From Pseudomonas sp. P5_109 (lineage in GTDB: Bacteria; Pseudomonadota; Gammaproteobacteria; Pseudomonadales; Pseudomonadaceae), in NCBI RefSeq assembly GCF_034009455.1, contig NZ_CP125380.1:4477501-4541500 (forward strand): a stretch of 64,000 nt of DNA, given 5' to 3'. The notes below the pieces were generated by a model, which was given only the letters and a program-made list of their open reading frames with translations, ran no database searches and had not been told where the DNA came from. Below are positions 46,267 to 55,097 of the stretch, in pieces; the first letter of the stretch is position 1, and each line of letters begins with the position of its first letter. The translations under genes were made by a program, and so were the position numbers.

Positions 46267-46952
46267 TGGCGAGTGAGCTGGCGGTGTTTGCAGGTCAGTC
46301 GTTGCAGGCTTATCGCTTGGTCAATTCGAAGTTTCCGCCGATTGCGTTGTTCGATGACGTGGCGGACGCGGATGAATTCGAGGTGTTGTTCGAGATTCAG
46401 GCGCTGACCAATCCGCGGTTGAAGAATGAGGTGGGTCAGCTGGAGTTGATTGCGCGCAGCGAGATTCCGTTCGGGATTGCCGGTTGCTCTTATGCTATTG
46501 CGCCGTTTACTCATGTGAACCCGGCGGGTTCGCGTTTCAGTGATGGCAGTTTTGGCGTGTTGTACCTGGCGGATTCGATGGAAGCGGCGCTGGCTGAGGT
46601 AAGGCATCACCAGAGTCTGTATTGGTCGAAGGTGACGAGCCTGAACTATGAGCGGTTTGTGTTTCGTGGGTTGGCTTGTGCGTTTGGCGATGCAGGGATG
46701 AAGGACGCCACCGCCCTGCCGCCGACCGATCCGGTGTATGCGCCGGACGATTACGGCCATTCCCGTGTACTGGGGCGCGCGGTGCGGGACGCCGGTTGTC
46801 CGGGTTTGCGCTATCACTCGGTGCGCATGCCGGGCAGTCATTGCTGGGCGTTGATGACGCCGAGGCCGGTATCGTCGATTGTGCAGACGGCGCATTACGA
46901 GATGGTCTGGAATGGGCAGATCACCAGTGTGAGTCAGATCAGTGAGGCTTGA
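46260..46952 (+). CDS. res: RES-domain toxin (NAD+-degrading)
   Basis: 230 residues. The RES core is complete: R19 in AYRLVN, R92 in GSRFSDGSFGVLYLAD, Y102 and the acidic ALAEVRHH run. Family toxins of the Xre-RES modules degrade NAD+, stopping growth. The start overlaps the antitoxin stop, giving coupled translation with the antitoxin first, the typical order for this class. Both genes look intact. Confidence 0.87.
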   Translation: MVMASELAVFAGQSLQAYRLVNSKFPPIALFDDVADADEFEVLFEIQALTNPRLKNEVGQLELIARSEIPFGIAGCSYAIAPFTHVNPAGSRFSDGSFGVLYLADSMEAALAEVRHHQSLYWSKVTSLNYERFVFRGLACAFGDAGMKDATALPPTDPVYAPDDYGHSRVLGRAVRDAGCPGLRYHSVRMPGSHCWALMTPRPVSSIVQTAHYEMVWNGQITSVSQISEA

Positions 46953-46978
46953 GCCTCGTTGTCAGGCACATGAAAACC

Positions 46979-47069
46979 TGTGGGAGCGGGCTTGCTCGCG
47001 AATGCGTCGGCATTGCCAGCAATGTTGTCGACTGACACAACGCCTTCGCGAGCAAGCCCGCTCCCACAG
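46979..47069. repeat. REP pair (BIME)
   Basis: Inverted GGAGCGGGCTTGCTCGCGAA pair 26 bp after the RES toxin stop. Confidence 0.9.
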
Positions 47070-47192
47070 AGATCAGCGAATCCACCATTGACTGCGTCGA
47101 TAGTCACCATCATCTCAATGAAGTTCTCTTAAAAAATCCCCGGCGTAACATCTGCTCCATACCAACCCATAAGCACCCCGGAGCACACCATC

Positions 47193-47594
47193 ATGAAACG
47201 CCAAACCCTCCTCAGCATCGCTTTCTCGGTTTTCGCAGTTAACGCTTTCGCCGCTACCTCTGCTCAACCCGTGGTCGCTGAAGGCGGCTCGGATCGTCTG
47301 ATTGAAAGCCGTGTGGCCGAGGGTGGTTCCGACAAACTCCTGCAAAACCGCGTCGCTGAAGGCGGCTCCGACAAGCTCCTGCAAAACCGCGTCGCTGAAG
47401 GCGGCTCTGACAAGCTCCTGCAAAACCGCGTCGCTGAAGGCGGCTCTGACAAGCTCCTGCAAAACCGCGTCGCTGAAGGCGGCTCTGACAAGCTCCTGCA
47501 AAACCGCGTCGCTGAAGGCGGCTCTGACAAGCTCCTGCAAAACCGCGTTGCCGAAGGCGGTTCGGATCGTCTGATCGAAAGCCGCGCTGTCTGA
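47193..47594 (+). CDS. Exported protein of eight 13-residue repeats
   Basis: 133 residues: a signal peptide (to about 21, NAFA-ATSA), then eight tandem copies of VAEGGSD(K/R)L(L/I)(Q/E)(N/S)R. The outer two are the DRLIESR form and the inner six the DKLLQNR form. The inner 39-bp DNA repeats are almost identical, pointing to recent expansion by slippage or unequal crossover. I recall Pseudomonas homologues carrying the uninformative label phage infection protein. Periplasmic or secreted; function unknown. CCGGAG precedes the start. Confidence 0.8.
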   Translation: MKRQTLLSIAFSVFAVNAFAATSAQPVVAEGGSDRLIESRVAEGGSDKLLQNRVAEGGSDKLLQNRVAEGGSDKLLQNRVAEGGSDKLLQNRVAEGGSDKLLQNRVAEGGSDKLLQNRVAEGGSDRLIESRAV

Positions 47595-47622
47595 ATGCAG
47601 TGCTTTACCGCAGGACTCAACG

Positions 47623-47652
47623 AAAAGCCCGGCCTCAACAGCCGGGCTTTTT
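47623..47652 (+). terminator. Rho-independent terminator of the repeat-protein gene
   Basis: AAAAGCCCGGC-ctcaaca-GCCGGGCTTTTT. The A run on the other side makes it bidirectional, so it also serves the convergent cupin gene. Confidence 0.9.
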
Positions 47653-47658
47653 CGTGAT

Positions 47659-48072
47659 TCACTTTTTAATCGGTGTCACGAGTACTTTTTCGTCGGTGTC
47701 GAGAACGAACACCGCCAACAGGCGAGCCGGTTGAGTGTCACTGGCGTTGGCACTGACCAGGTGCACGGAACCCGGTTCCTCTACAAAGTTTTCGCCGACG
47801 GTGTAGATCTTTTCCGGTTGGCCTTTGACCTGGATGCGAAACGAGCCCTCCAGCACCGTTGCATAGATGAAGGCCGTTCTCGGGTGGGTGTGGGCCGGCG
47901 ATGCGGCACCCGGCCCATACTCGACGACCACGCCTCTCATGCTCTTGCCAGGGATGTTGGGAATGGGACGGTCGAACACCACCGTCACCTTGCCGTGGGG
48001 CGGCTCGGCGGCCGACGCTGCGCTAATCGAGAGTGCTGCGAAGACTGCGGCCATTAGCAATCGGGTAACCAT
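47659..48072 (-). CDS. Exported cupin-domain protein
   Basis: 137 residues with a signal peptide (to about 22, ASAA-EPPH). A single cupin fold has motif 1 in SPAHTHPRTAFIYATVLEGS and motif 2 in ENFVEEPGSVHLVSAN. The histidines could bind a metal. It follows the NmrA-like SDR by 44 bp on the same strand and probably shares its transcript. Substrate unknown. Confidence 0.82.
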   Translation of the reverse strand: MVTRLLMAAVFAALSISAASAAEPPHGKVTVVFDRPIPNIPGKSMRGVVVEYGPGAASPAHTHPRTAFIYATVLEGSFRIQVKGQPEKIYTVGENFVEEPGSVHLVSANASDTQPARLLAVFVLDTDEKVLVTPIKK

Positions 48073-48116
48073 GGGATTTCTCCTGGATGGGTAGGAAAAT
48101 GTGTGGGTGCGATTCG

Positions 48117-48869
48117 TTACTGCGCTGTCGACCGGGCCAGCCAGTCGTCGAAGCGGATCGCGCCCAGGCGTGCGTTCTTGCCGGTAACCAGCGATTGGTC
48201 GTTGAGCACCGCGCCGAAGTAGCGCGCATGCACGTCCGGCACGACCTTGCGGTTGTCCTGGGTCGCTCGCAGATAGCGCCTGGCCAGTTCGTCGATCGGC
48301 ATGGTTTCCGGGCCGCCGACTTCAACCGTGCCATTGACCGGTGCTGCCAGCACGACATCGGCCAGCGCCGCTACTACGTCGTCGGACGCGATCGGCTGGA
48401 TCAGCGCCGGCGAAGCACGAATTTCCTCGCCAACGGCGAAAGACTGGACAATGCCGCCGGCAAACTCGGAGAACTGCGTGGCACGCACAATGCTGTAAGG
48501 CATGCCGGATGCCTTGATAAGGGCTTCCTGCGCGACCTTGGCGCGGAAATAGCCGGTATCGGGAAGCCGTTCGCTGCCGACAATCGACAGGGCAACATGG
48601 TGACGAACCCCGGCAGCGGCTTCGGCGGCCAGCAGGTTACGGCTCGAGGTTTCGAAGAAATCGAGAACGGCCTGGTCCTCCCACGACGGCGCGTTCGCCA
48701 CGTCGACCACCACATCAGCGCCATCCATCGCTTCGGCCAGGCCTACGCGGGTGATGCTGTTCACGCCGGTGCTGGGGCTGGCGGCGAGTGCGTCATGGCC
48801 GCGCTCGCGAAGGGTGTTCACAAGTTTCGATCCGATGAGGCCGGAGCCTCCGATGACGACGATCTTCAT
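48117..48869 (-). CDS. NmrA-like SDR (atypical NAD(P)-binding protein)
   Basis: 250 residues. The N-terminal GGSGLIGSKLV dinucleotide loop lies at residues 7-17. The active-site tyrosine of classical SDRs is replaced in context (VGSERLPDTGYFRAKVAQE), as in NmrA/atypical SDRs that sense or reduce small molecules. The start at 48869 (MKIVVIGGSG) replaces a longer frame. It is divergent from the wHTH-TPR regulator at 49120, which may control it and the cupin gene. Confidence 0.84.
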   Translation of the reverse strand: MKIVVIGGSGLIGSKLVNTLRERGHDALAASPSTGVNSITRVGLAEAMDGADVVVDVANAPSWEDQAVLDFFETSSRNLLAAEAAAGVRHHVALSIVGSERLPDTGYFRAKVAQEALIKASGMPYSIVRATQFSEFAGGIVQSFAVGEEIRASPALIQPIASDDVVAALADVVLAAPVNGTVEVGGPETMPIDELARRYLRATQDNRKVVPDVHARYFGAVLNDQSLVTGKNARLGAIRFDDWLARSTAQ

Positions 48870-49119
48870 GACTTTTCTCCACTTGTCGACTGCAACCATT
48901 GCGTCGGTGTAGAGAGATTGCCTGCGCGCACCGGGCAAGTCCTTGCGCCGGGCTTGGGTTTGCCTTGGCGAGCGCTTGGATTTATGTCCAAGGCTACTGA
49001 GGTTCCTCCAGCCGCCCTTGCCGCAGACGGTGCAGCGGGTGTCGAGCTGCCGTATCATCGTCCCCAGTTACCAACCGCCAGCCGCCTGGGACACGGAGTT
49101 GAGGGCGCTTCGCCAGGGG

Positions 49120-50718
49120 ATGCTCAACTTGCCATTCGCGTTTGAAGACTACGTACTCGATCAGGAGCGCCGGGAGCTGACCCTGCGCGGGCAAGTCGTG
49201 GCCGTCGGACCGCAGGTCTTCGACCTGTTGCTGCTGTTCGTCAACAATCCCGAGCGCGTCGTCAGCAAGGACGAATTGCTGAAGGCAGTATGGGGTGGCC
49301 GAATCGTTTCGGAATCGACGATCACCAGCCACATCAATGCGGTGCGCAAGGCCATTGGTGACACCGGTGAGGAGCAGCGCCTGGTACGCACCGTCGCCCG
49401 CAAGGGCTACCGCTTCGTTGGCCGGCTCAACGACGAGATGACCGGGCAAGCGCAACAGCCTGACATCGATGAGGGCTCGACCGCCGCCCCGAAGCAAACC
49501 CCCTCCTCTACCCTTGCTCTCCCGGATAAACCCTCGATCACCGTCCTGCCCTTCCAGAACCTGAGCGGCGACCCGGAGCAGGAATACTTCGCCGATGGCG
49601 TCGTGGAGGACATCATCGCCGCCCTGTCGCGTATCCGCTGGCTGTTTGTCATCGCGCGCAATTCGAGCTTCACCTACAAGGGCCAGGCGGTGGACGCCCA
49701 GGGGGTTGGCCAGGCGCTGGGCGTTCGCTACGTTCTCGAAGGCAGCGTGCGCAAGTGCGGGAACAAGGTGCGCATTACCGGGCAACTGATCGACGCAACG
49801 AGCGGGACGCACCTCTGGGCGGAGCGCTTCGAAGGCTTGCTCGACGATATCTTCGAGCTGCAGGACCAAGTCACACAAAGCGTCGTCGGTGCCATCGCGC
49901 CGCAATTGGAACGGGCAGAAATCGAACGCGCCAAGCGCAAGCCGACGGAAAGCCTGGACGCCTACGACTATTACCTGCGCGCCATGGCAAAGCTGCACAG
50001 CGGCAGCCGGGAAGCTATCGAGCAGGCGCTGCCGATGTTCTACCAGGCCATCGAACTCGATGCGGAATTTGCCTCGGCCTATGGCATGGCCGCCTGGTGT
50101 CATTTCTGGCGCAAGCTCAATGACTGGATGACCGATCGGCCTGCGGAAATCGCCGAGGGCATACGGCTGGCGCGCCTGGCCGTGACCCTCGGCCGCGATG
50201 ATGCCGTCGCGTTGACCCGCGGCGGACATGCGCTGGCTCATCTCGCTGGCGAAGTCGACGGCGGCATTGCCCTGCTCGACAGGGCGCGCCTGCTCAATCC
50301 CAACCTCGCCCCCGCCTGGTTTCTGGGCGGTATCCTGCGGGCGCTGCACGGTGAAACAGACGCCGCCATCGAGCATTTGAACCATGCCGTTCGCTTGAGT
50401 CCGCTGGACCCGGAAATGTTCAGGATGCAGGTCGGGATGGCGCTCGCGCATTTCTTCGCCGGACACTTCGATGCCGCTGCGGATTGGGCGGAAAAGGCCC
50501 TGGGCAACCTGCCCAGCCTGCTGATCGCGGCGGCACTGGTGGCGGCCAGTCATGCGCTCGGCGATCGCATGGATAAAGCGAATCTGGCGATGCAGCGTCT
50601 GCAAAAAATCGATCCCTCCTTGCGCCTGTGCAACCTCAAGGACTGGCTGCCGATTCAACGGCCCGAGGATTTCGCCCGCTTCGTCGATGGACTGCGACTG
50701 GCAGGCTTGCCGGAGTGA
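49120..50718 (+). CDS. CadC/OmpR-type winged-helix regulator with TolB-like and TPR domains
   Basis: 532 residues. Residues 5-100 are an OmpR-like winged helix (RVVSKDELLKAVWGGRIVSE, then VRTVARKGYRFVG). Residues 135-260 are a TolB-N/FlgO-like module (ITVLPFQNLSGDPEQEYFAD, GVRYVLEGSVRK). Residues 300-520 are TPR repeats. There is no membrane span, so it differs from CadC. Such regulators are common in Pseudomonas and rhizobia, with unknown inducers. The start is uncertain, since AGGGG directly abuts the ATG. The target is probably the divergent SDR-cupin pair. Confidence 0.8.
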   Translation: MLNLPFAFEDYVLDQERRELTLRGQVVAVGPQVFDLLLLFVNNPERVVSKDELLKAVWGGRIVSESTITSHINAVRKAIGDTGEEQRLVRTVARKGYRFVGRLNDEMTGQAQQPDIDEGSTAAPKQTPSSTLALPDKPSITVLPFQNLSGDPEQEYFADGVVEDIIAALSRIRWLFVIARNSSFTYKGQAVDAQGVGQALGVRYVLEGSVRKCGNKVRITGQLIDATSGTHLWAERFEGLLDDIFELQDQVTQSVVGAIAPQLERAEIERAKRKPTESLDAYDYYLRAMAKLHSGSREAIEQALPMFYQAIELDAEFASAYGMAAWCHFWRKLNDWMTDRPAEIAEGIRLARLAVTLGRDDAVALTRGGHALAHLAGEVDGGIALLDRARLLNPNLAPAWFLGGILRALHGETDAAIEHLNHAVRLSPLDPEMFRMQVGMALAHFFAGHFDAAADWAEKALGNLPSLLIAAALVAASHALGDRMDKANLAMQRLQKIDPSLRLCNLKDWLPIQRPEDFARFVDGLRLAGLPE

Positions 50719-50727
50719 AGGCGACCC

Positions 50728-50828
50728 TGTAGGAGCGAGCTTGCTCGCGATGGTCGCTAACGATTACGCGTGATGACTGGCTTAACGCGGTGCTCTTGCG
50801 TTCATCGCGAGCAAGCTCGCTCCTACAG
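50728..50828. repeat. REP pair (BIME)
   Basis: TGTAGGAGCGAGCTTGCTCGCGAT and its inverted partner with a 45-bp centre, nine bp after the regulator stop. Confidence 0.88.
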
Positions 50829-51003
50829 GGACCAGGTCGTGCGTTGGCATTCACCTGGCAAAATTCACACATTGCAACAGTAGGCTAAGCTTTGAGCAAC
50901 TCGTTGCTCATGATGCTCGGTTCTGCAGGTTTTGGGTGTTTCTGGAGAGCGTCTGCAACAGCGATCTCAGCCTGGCCCAAACCTTTCACGCAGGATCGAC
51001 GTG

Positions 51004-52377
51004 ATGACAGAGCCCCTCCTCAGCTTTGATGCACTCAAGCGCGCCGCTGCCGCCGGCGAAATCGATACCGTACTGGTCTGCATGGTCGACATGCAGGGTC
51101 GGTTGGTCGGCAAGCGTTTCCAGGTCGAGTTTTTCATCGACAGCGGCCACGAAGAAACCCACTGCTGCAACTACCTGCTGGCCGACGACATCGACATGGA
51201 GCCGGTGCCGGGTTACGCCGCGGCCAGTTGGAGCAAGGGCTACGGCGATTTTGTGCTCAAGCCGGACATGTCCACCCTGCGGCGCGTGCCCTGGCTTGAA
51301 TGCACGGCCCTGGTGCTGTGCGATGTGCTCGATCACCACCATCGCCAGGACCTGCCCCACAGCCCAAGGGCGATTCTGAAAAAACAGGTCGAGCGCCTGC
51401 GTGAGCGCGGCTATACCGGCATGTTTGCCTCGGAGCTCGAGTTCTATCTGTTCGATGAGACTTACGAGGCGATCCACAAGCGCAACTATCACAAACCGAA
51501 AACCGCCGGCCATTACATTGAGGACTACAACATCCTCCAGACCACCCGCGAAGAGCCGGTGCTGCGGGCGATTCGCAAGCATTTGCAGGCCTCGGGCATT
51601 CCCGTGGAAAACTCCAAGGGTGAGTGGGGCCCGGGCCAGGAAGAAATCAACATCCGCTACGCCGATGCCATGACCATGGCCGACCACCACGTCATCATCA
51701 AGCACGCCTGCAAGGAGATCGCGCAGTTGCAGGGCAAGGCGATCACCTTCATGGCCAAGTGGCGCTACGACGCCGCCGGTTCCAGCAGCCATATCCATAA
51801 TTCGCTGTGGGACAAGAACGCCAAGAAGCCGCTGTTCTACGACGCGAAAGCCGAGTTCGGCATGTCAAAACTGATGCGGGCCTGGGTCGCCGGGCAGCTC
51901 AAGTACGCCAACGACATCACCTGTTTTCTTGCGCCCTATATCAACTCCTACAAGCGCTTCCAGGCTGGCACTTTTGCGCCGACGCGGGCGGTCTGGAGCC
52001 GCGACAATCGCACCGCCGGCTTTCGCTTGTGTGCCGAAGGCAGCAAATCGATCCGCATCGAATGCCGCATCGGCGGCGCCGACCTCAACCCCTATCTGGC
52101 CTTCGCTGCGTTGATCGCCGCGGGCCTGGCGGGTATCGACGAGAAGCTCGATCTGGCGCCGCCGTTCGAAGGCGACGCCTACCTCGATGAGCATCTGCCG
52201 GAAGTGTCCAAGACACTGCGCGAGGCGAGCGCCGCCCTCAAGGCCTCCAGCATGTTGCGCGAAGCGTTCGGCGATGAGGTCGTCGAGCATTACGTGCACA
52301 CCGCCGAGTGGGAGCAGAAAGAGTACGACCGGCGAATCACCGACTGGGAATTACAGCGCGGTTTCGAGCGCTATTGA
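51004..52377 (+). CDS. Glutamine-synthetase-family gamma-glutamyl-amine ligase
   Basis: 457 residues of the GS fold. The metal/ATP motifs are FASELEFYLFDE, GPGQEEINIRYADAMTMAD, SSSHIHNSLW, the NRTAGFRLC region and RIECRIGGADLNPYLAFAAL. There is no adenylylation tyrosine loop, and the length fits the GlnA-like PuuA/IpuC/SpuI group that joins glutamate to a polyamine, ethanolamine, isopropylamine or amino alcohol using ATP. The start at 51004 replaces a longer GTG frame. First gene of a four-gene operon with ALDH, Fe-ADH and permease. Confidence 0.86.
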   Translation: MTEPLLSFDALKRAAAAGEIDTVLVCMVDMQGRLVGKRFQVEFFIDSGHEETHCCNYLLADDIDMEPVPGYAAASWSKGYGDFVLKPDMSTLRRVPWLECTALVLCDVLDHHHRQDLPHSPRAILKKQVERLRERGYTGMFASELEFYLFDETYEAIHKRNYHKPKTAGHYIEDYNILQTTREEPVLRAIRKHLQASGIPVENSKGEWGPGQEEINIRYADAMTMADHHVIIKHACKEIAQLQGKAITFMAKWRYDAAGSSSHIHNSLWDKNAKKPLFYDAKAEFGMSKLMRAWVAGQLKYANDITCFLAPYINSYKRFQAGTFAPTRAVWSRDNRTAGFRLCAEGSKSIRIECRIGGADLNPYLAFAALIAAGLAGIDEKLDLAPPFEGDAYLDEHLPEVSKTLREASAALKASSMLREAFGDEVVEHYVHTAEWEQKEYDRRITDWELQRGFERY

Positions 52378-52384
52378 GATAGCC

Positions 52385-53776
52385 ATGAAAGAGAAGATTC
52401 AGCTCATCTCCCCGGTCGATGGCCGGGTCTACGCCGAACGCGAGGTGGCCGATGCGGCGCAGGTCGAGCGGGCGCTGACAGCCGCTGCCAGCGCACAGGC
52501 GGCATGGCAACGCCGCCCGTTGAGCGAACGCGCGGCATTTTGCAGCGCCGCAGTGGAGGCGATGCTGTCGATGCAGGCCGACATCGTCCCGGAGCTGGCC
52601 TGGCAGATGGGGCGACCGGTGCGTTTTGGCGCCGGCGAACTGCGCGGTTTTGCCGAACGCGCCCGGCACATGATCGCGATCGCACCACAAGCCCTGGCCG
52701 CCGTAGAGCCGATGCCTGTGGCGGGTTTCCGGCGCTATATCAAACGCGAGCCGCTGGGCACGGTGCTGGTGGTTGCCCCGTGGAATTACCCTTATCTGAC
52801 GGCGGTGAACACGATTATCCCGGCGCTGATGGCCGGCAACAGCGTGATCCTCAAGCACGCGTCGCAAACCCTGCTGGTAGGTGAGCGTTTCGCCGAGGCC
52901 ATGCGTCGCGCAAAACTGCCCGAGGGGCTGTTCCAGAATCTGCTGCTCAACCATGTATCGACCGGGGCGATCATTGCTGGCGGGCGCGTGCAGCAAGTGA
53001 ACTTCACCGGTTCCGTGGAGGCTGGCAAAGTCATCGAAAGCGCCGCCAGCGGCCAATTTCTCGGTATGGGCCTGGAGCTCGGCGGAAAAGACCCGGCCTA
53101 TGTGCGGGCAGACGCCAACCTTGAACATGCGGTGGAAAATCTGGTGGACGGCAGCTTCTTCAATTCCGGGCAGAGTTGCTGCGCCGTGGAACGCATCTAC
53201 GTCGACCAGAAAATCTTCCCGGAGTTTGTCGAGCGCTTCGCCGAACTGACCCGCCAGTACGTGCTGGGCAACCCGCTGGACGAAGCCACCACCCTCGGTC
53301 CGTTGGTCACACCGGGCGCCGCCTTCTTCGTGCGTGGCCAGATCGCCGAAGCACTGGCCCAGGGCGCGACGGCGCTGATCGATCCACAGTCCTTTCCCAC
53401 CGACGTTCCGGGCAGCGCCTACCTGGCACCGCAAGTGCTGGTGGACGTGAACCATCAGATGTCGGTCATGCGCGACGAAAGCTTTGGCCCGGTGGTCGGC
53501 ATCATGCCGGTGGCCAGTGATGAAGAAGCCATCGCCTTGATGAACGACAGTGAGTTTGGGCTCAGCGCGTCCATCTGGACCCTGGACCTCGCAGCGGCCG
53601 AACGCCTGGGCAACGAGATCGCCACCGGCACCGTGTTCATGAACCGCTGCGATTACCTGGACCCGGCACTGGCCTGGACCGGCGTGAAGAACAGTGGGCG
53701 CGGCGTCACTCTGTCGCCACTGGGTTACGAGCATCTGACCCGGGCCAAATCCTTTCATCTGCGTCACGAGGTGTAG
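52385..53776 (+). CDS. Aldehyde dehydrogenase
   Basis: 463 residues. Oxyanion PWNYP, base glutamate in LELGGKDP, nucleophile in NSGQSCCAVERIY, and the C-terminal GVKNSGRG are present. The start at 52385 lies 8 bp after the ligase stop. In the gamma-glutamylation logic it would oxidise the gamma-glutamyl-amino-aldehyde to the acid, as PuuC or IpuI do. Shorter than GabD-type enzymes, within family range. Confidence 0.86.
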   Translation: MKEKIQLISPVDGRVYAEREVADAAQVERALTAAASAQAAWQRRPLSERAAFCSAAVEAMLSMQADIVPELAWQMGRPVRFGAGELRGFAERARHMIAIAPQALAAVEPMPVAGFRRYIKREPLGTVLVVAPWNYPYLTAVNTIIPALMAGNSVILKHASQTLLVGERFAEAMRRAKLPEGLFQNLLLNHVSTGAIIAGGRVQQVNFTGSVEAGKVIESAASGQFLGMGLELGGKDPAYVRADANLEHAVENLVDGSFFNSGQSCCAVERIYVDQKIFPEFVERFAELTRQYVLGNPLDEATTLGPLVTPGAAFFVRGQIAEALAQGATALIDPQSFPTDVPGSAYLAPQVLVDVNHQMSVMRDESFGPVVGIMPVASDEEAIALMNDSEFGLSASIWTLDLAAAERLGNEIATGTVFMNRCDYLDPALAWTGVKNSGRGVTLSPLGYEHLTRAKSFHLRHEV

Positions 53777-53779
53777 ACC

Positions 53780-54940
53780 ATGAACCTGACAGGAAACTGG
53801 AACTACCCCACGAGCGTTCGGTTCGGTGTCGGGCGCATCGCCGAGCTGGCCGAGGTCTGTCGCAGCCAGGGTATCCAGCGCCCCTTGCTGGTGACCGACA
53901 GCGGCCTGGCGCGCGCGCCGATCACCACGGCGGCGCTGGAAGCATTGCGCGCCGCCGGTCTTGGCGTGGCGCTGTTCTGTGACCTCAAGCCCAATCCGGT
54001 GGAAGCCAACCTGGCCGGCGGGCTCGATGCCTGGCGCGCCGGCCAGCACGATGGCGTGATCGCTTTCGGCGGTGGCAGTGGCCTGGACATGGGCAAGCTG
54101 ATTGCCTTCATGAGCGGCCAGACCCGCCCGGTCTGGGACTTCGAGGACATCGGCGACTACTGGACCCGTGCCGACGACAGCCGCATCGCCCCGGTCATTG
54201 CCGTGCCGACCACGGCGGGAACCGGCTCCGAAGTCGGTCGCGCAGCGGTGATCATCGACGAGCGCACCCACACCAAACGCATCATCTTCCACCCGAAAAT
54301 GATGCCGCGCGTGGTGATCAGCGACCCGGCCCTCACCGTCGGCATGCCGGCCAAAATCACCGCCGGCACCGGCATGGACGCGTTATCGCATTGCCTGGAG
54401 GCGTACTGCGCCCCCGGCTTTCACCCCCTGGCTGACGGCATTGCCGTGGAAGGCATGCGCCTGGTCGCCAATTCTCTGGTGAAGGCGGTGCACACGCCGT
54501 CGGACCTCGAGGCGCGCGCGCAAATGCTCGCGGCGGCGGCGATGGGCGCCACGGCCTTCCAGAAAGGCCTGGGCGGGATGCATGCCCTCGCCCATCCGAT
54601 TGGCGCGCTGTACGACACCCATCACGGCATGACCAATGCCACCCTGATGCCCTACGTCCTGCAGTTCAACCGTTCGGCCATCGAGGAGCGCATCACTCGC
54701 CTGGCAGCGTACCTGCGCCTGCCCTCACCCGGCTTCGACAGTTTCCTGGCCTTCGTCCTCAAGCTGCGCAAGGACATCGCCGTGCCGCACACCCTGTTTG
54801 AATTGGGGGTGGACGATAAACAGGCCGACCTGGTGACAGACATGGCGGTCGTCGACCCCTCCGCCGGCGGCAACCCGCTGCCCCTGACCCGGGACGGCGT
54901 GGCAAAGATTTTCGATGCGGCGTTTCACGGCCGTCTGTAG
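53780..54940 (+). CDS. Iron-containing (group III) alcohol dehydrogenase
   Basis: 386 residues. NAD-binding GGGSGLDMGK and VPTTAGTGSEV, with metal ligands in GMDALSHCLEAYCA and GMHALAHPIGALYDTHHG. The start at 53780 is 4 bp from the aldehyde dehydrogenase stop. It would oxidise a hydroxyl to the aldehyde that the preceding enzyme uses, which fits an amino-alcohol substrate such as ethanolamine or alaninol. The TAG stop lies in the head of the following REP. Confidence 0.86.
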   Translation: MNLTGNWNYPTSVRFGVGRIAELAEVCRSQGIQRPLLVTDSGLARAPITTAALEALRAAGLGVALFCDLKPNPVEANLAGGLDAWRAGQHDGVIAFGGGSGLDMGKLIAFMSGQTRPVWDFEDIGDYWTRADDSRIAPVIAVPTTAGTGSEVGRAAVIIDERTHTKRIIFHPKMMPRVVISDPALTVGMPAKITAGTGMDALSHCLEAYCAPGFHPLADGIAVEGMRLVANSLVKAVHTPSDLEARAQMLAAAAMGATAFQKGLGGMHALAHPIGALYDTHHGMTNATLMPYVLQFNRSAIEERITRLAAYLRLPSPGFDSFLAFVLKLRKDIAVPHTLFELGVDDKQADLVTDMAVVDPSAGGNPLPLTRDGVAKIFDAAFHGRL

Positions 54941-55035
54941 GAGCGAGCCTCCTCGCGATGGACGTCAACGATGACTCGGGCAACCTGACACCCCGCATCA
55001 TCGTCAAGTCCATCGCGAGCAGGCTCGCCCCCACA
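54936..55035. repeat. REP pair (BIME) within the amine operon
   Basis: TGTAGGAGCGAGCCTCCTCGCGATGG and its partner (ATCGCGAGCAGGCTCGCCCC), both somewhat degenerate. The first unit provides the stop codon of the alcohol dehydrogenase. It lies 62 bp before the permease start. Confidence 0.82.
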
Positions 55036-55097
55036 GAAAACCCAGGTCGAGCCTACGGCGGCTCAGTTCGGCCTGTCCAAAACCTGAAGGGGCACAC

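Noticed and set aside
47115..47662. Long minus-strand frames across the 39-bp repeats
   Set aside because: They arise because the repeat length is a multiple of three; only the plus frame has a signal peptide, ribosome-binding site and terminator.
49000..50658. A 554-codon minus-strand frame opposite the wHTH-TPR regulator
   Set aside because: Antisense shadow; the plus frame has recognisable winged-helix, TolB-like and TPR regions.
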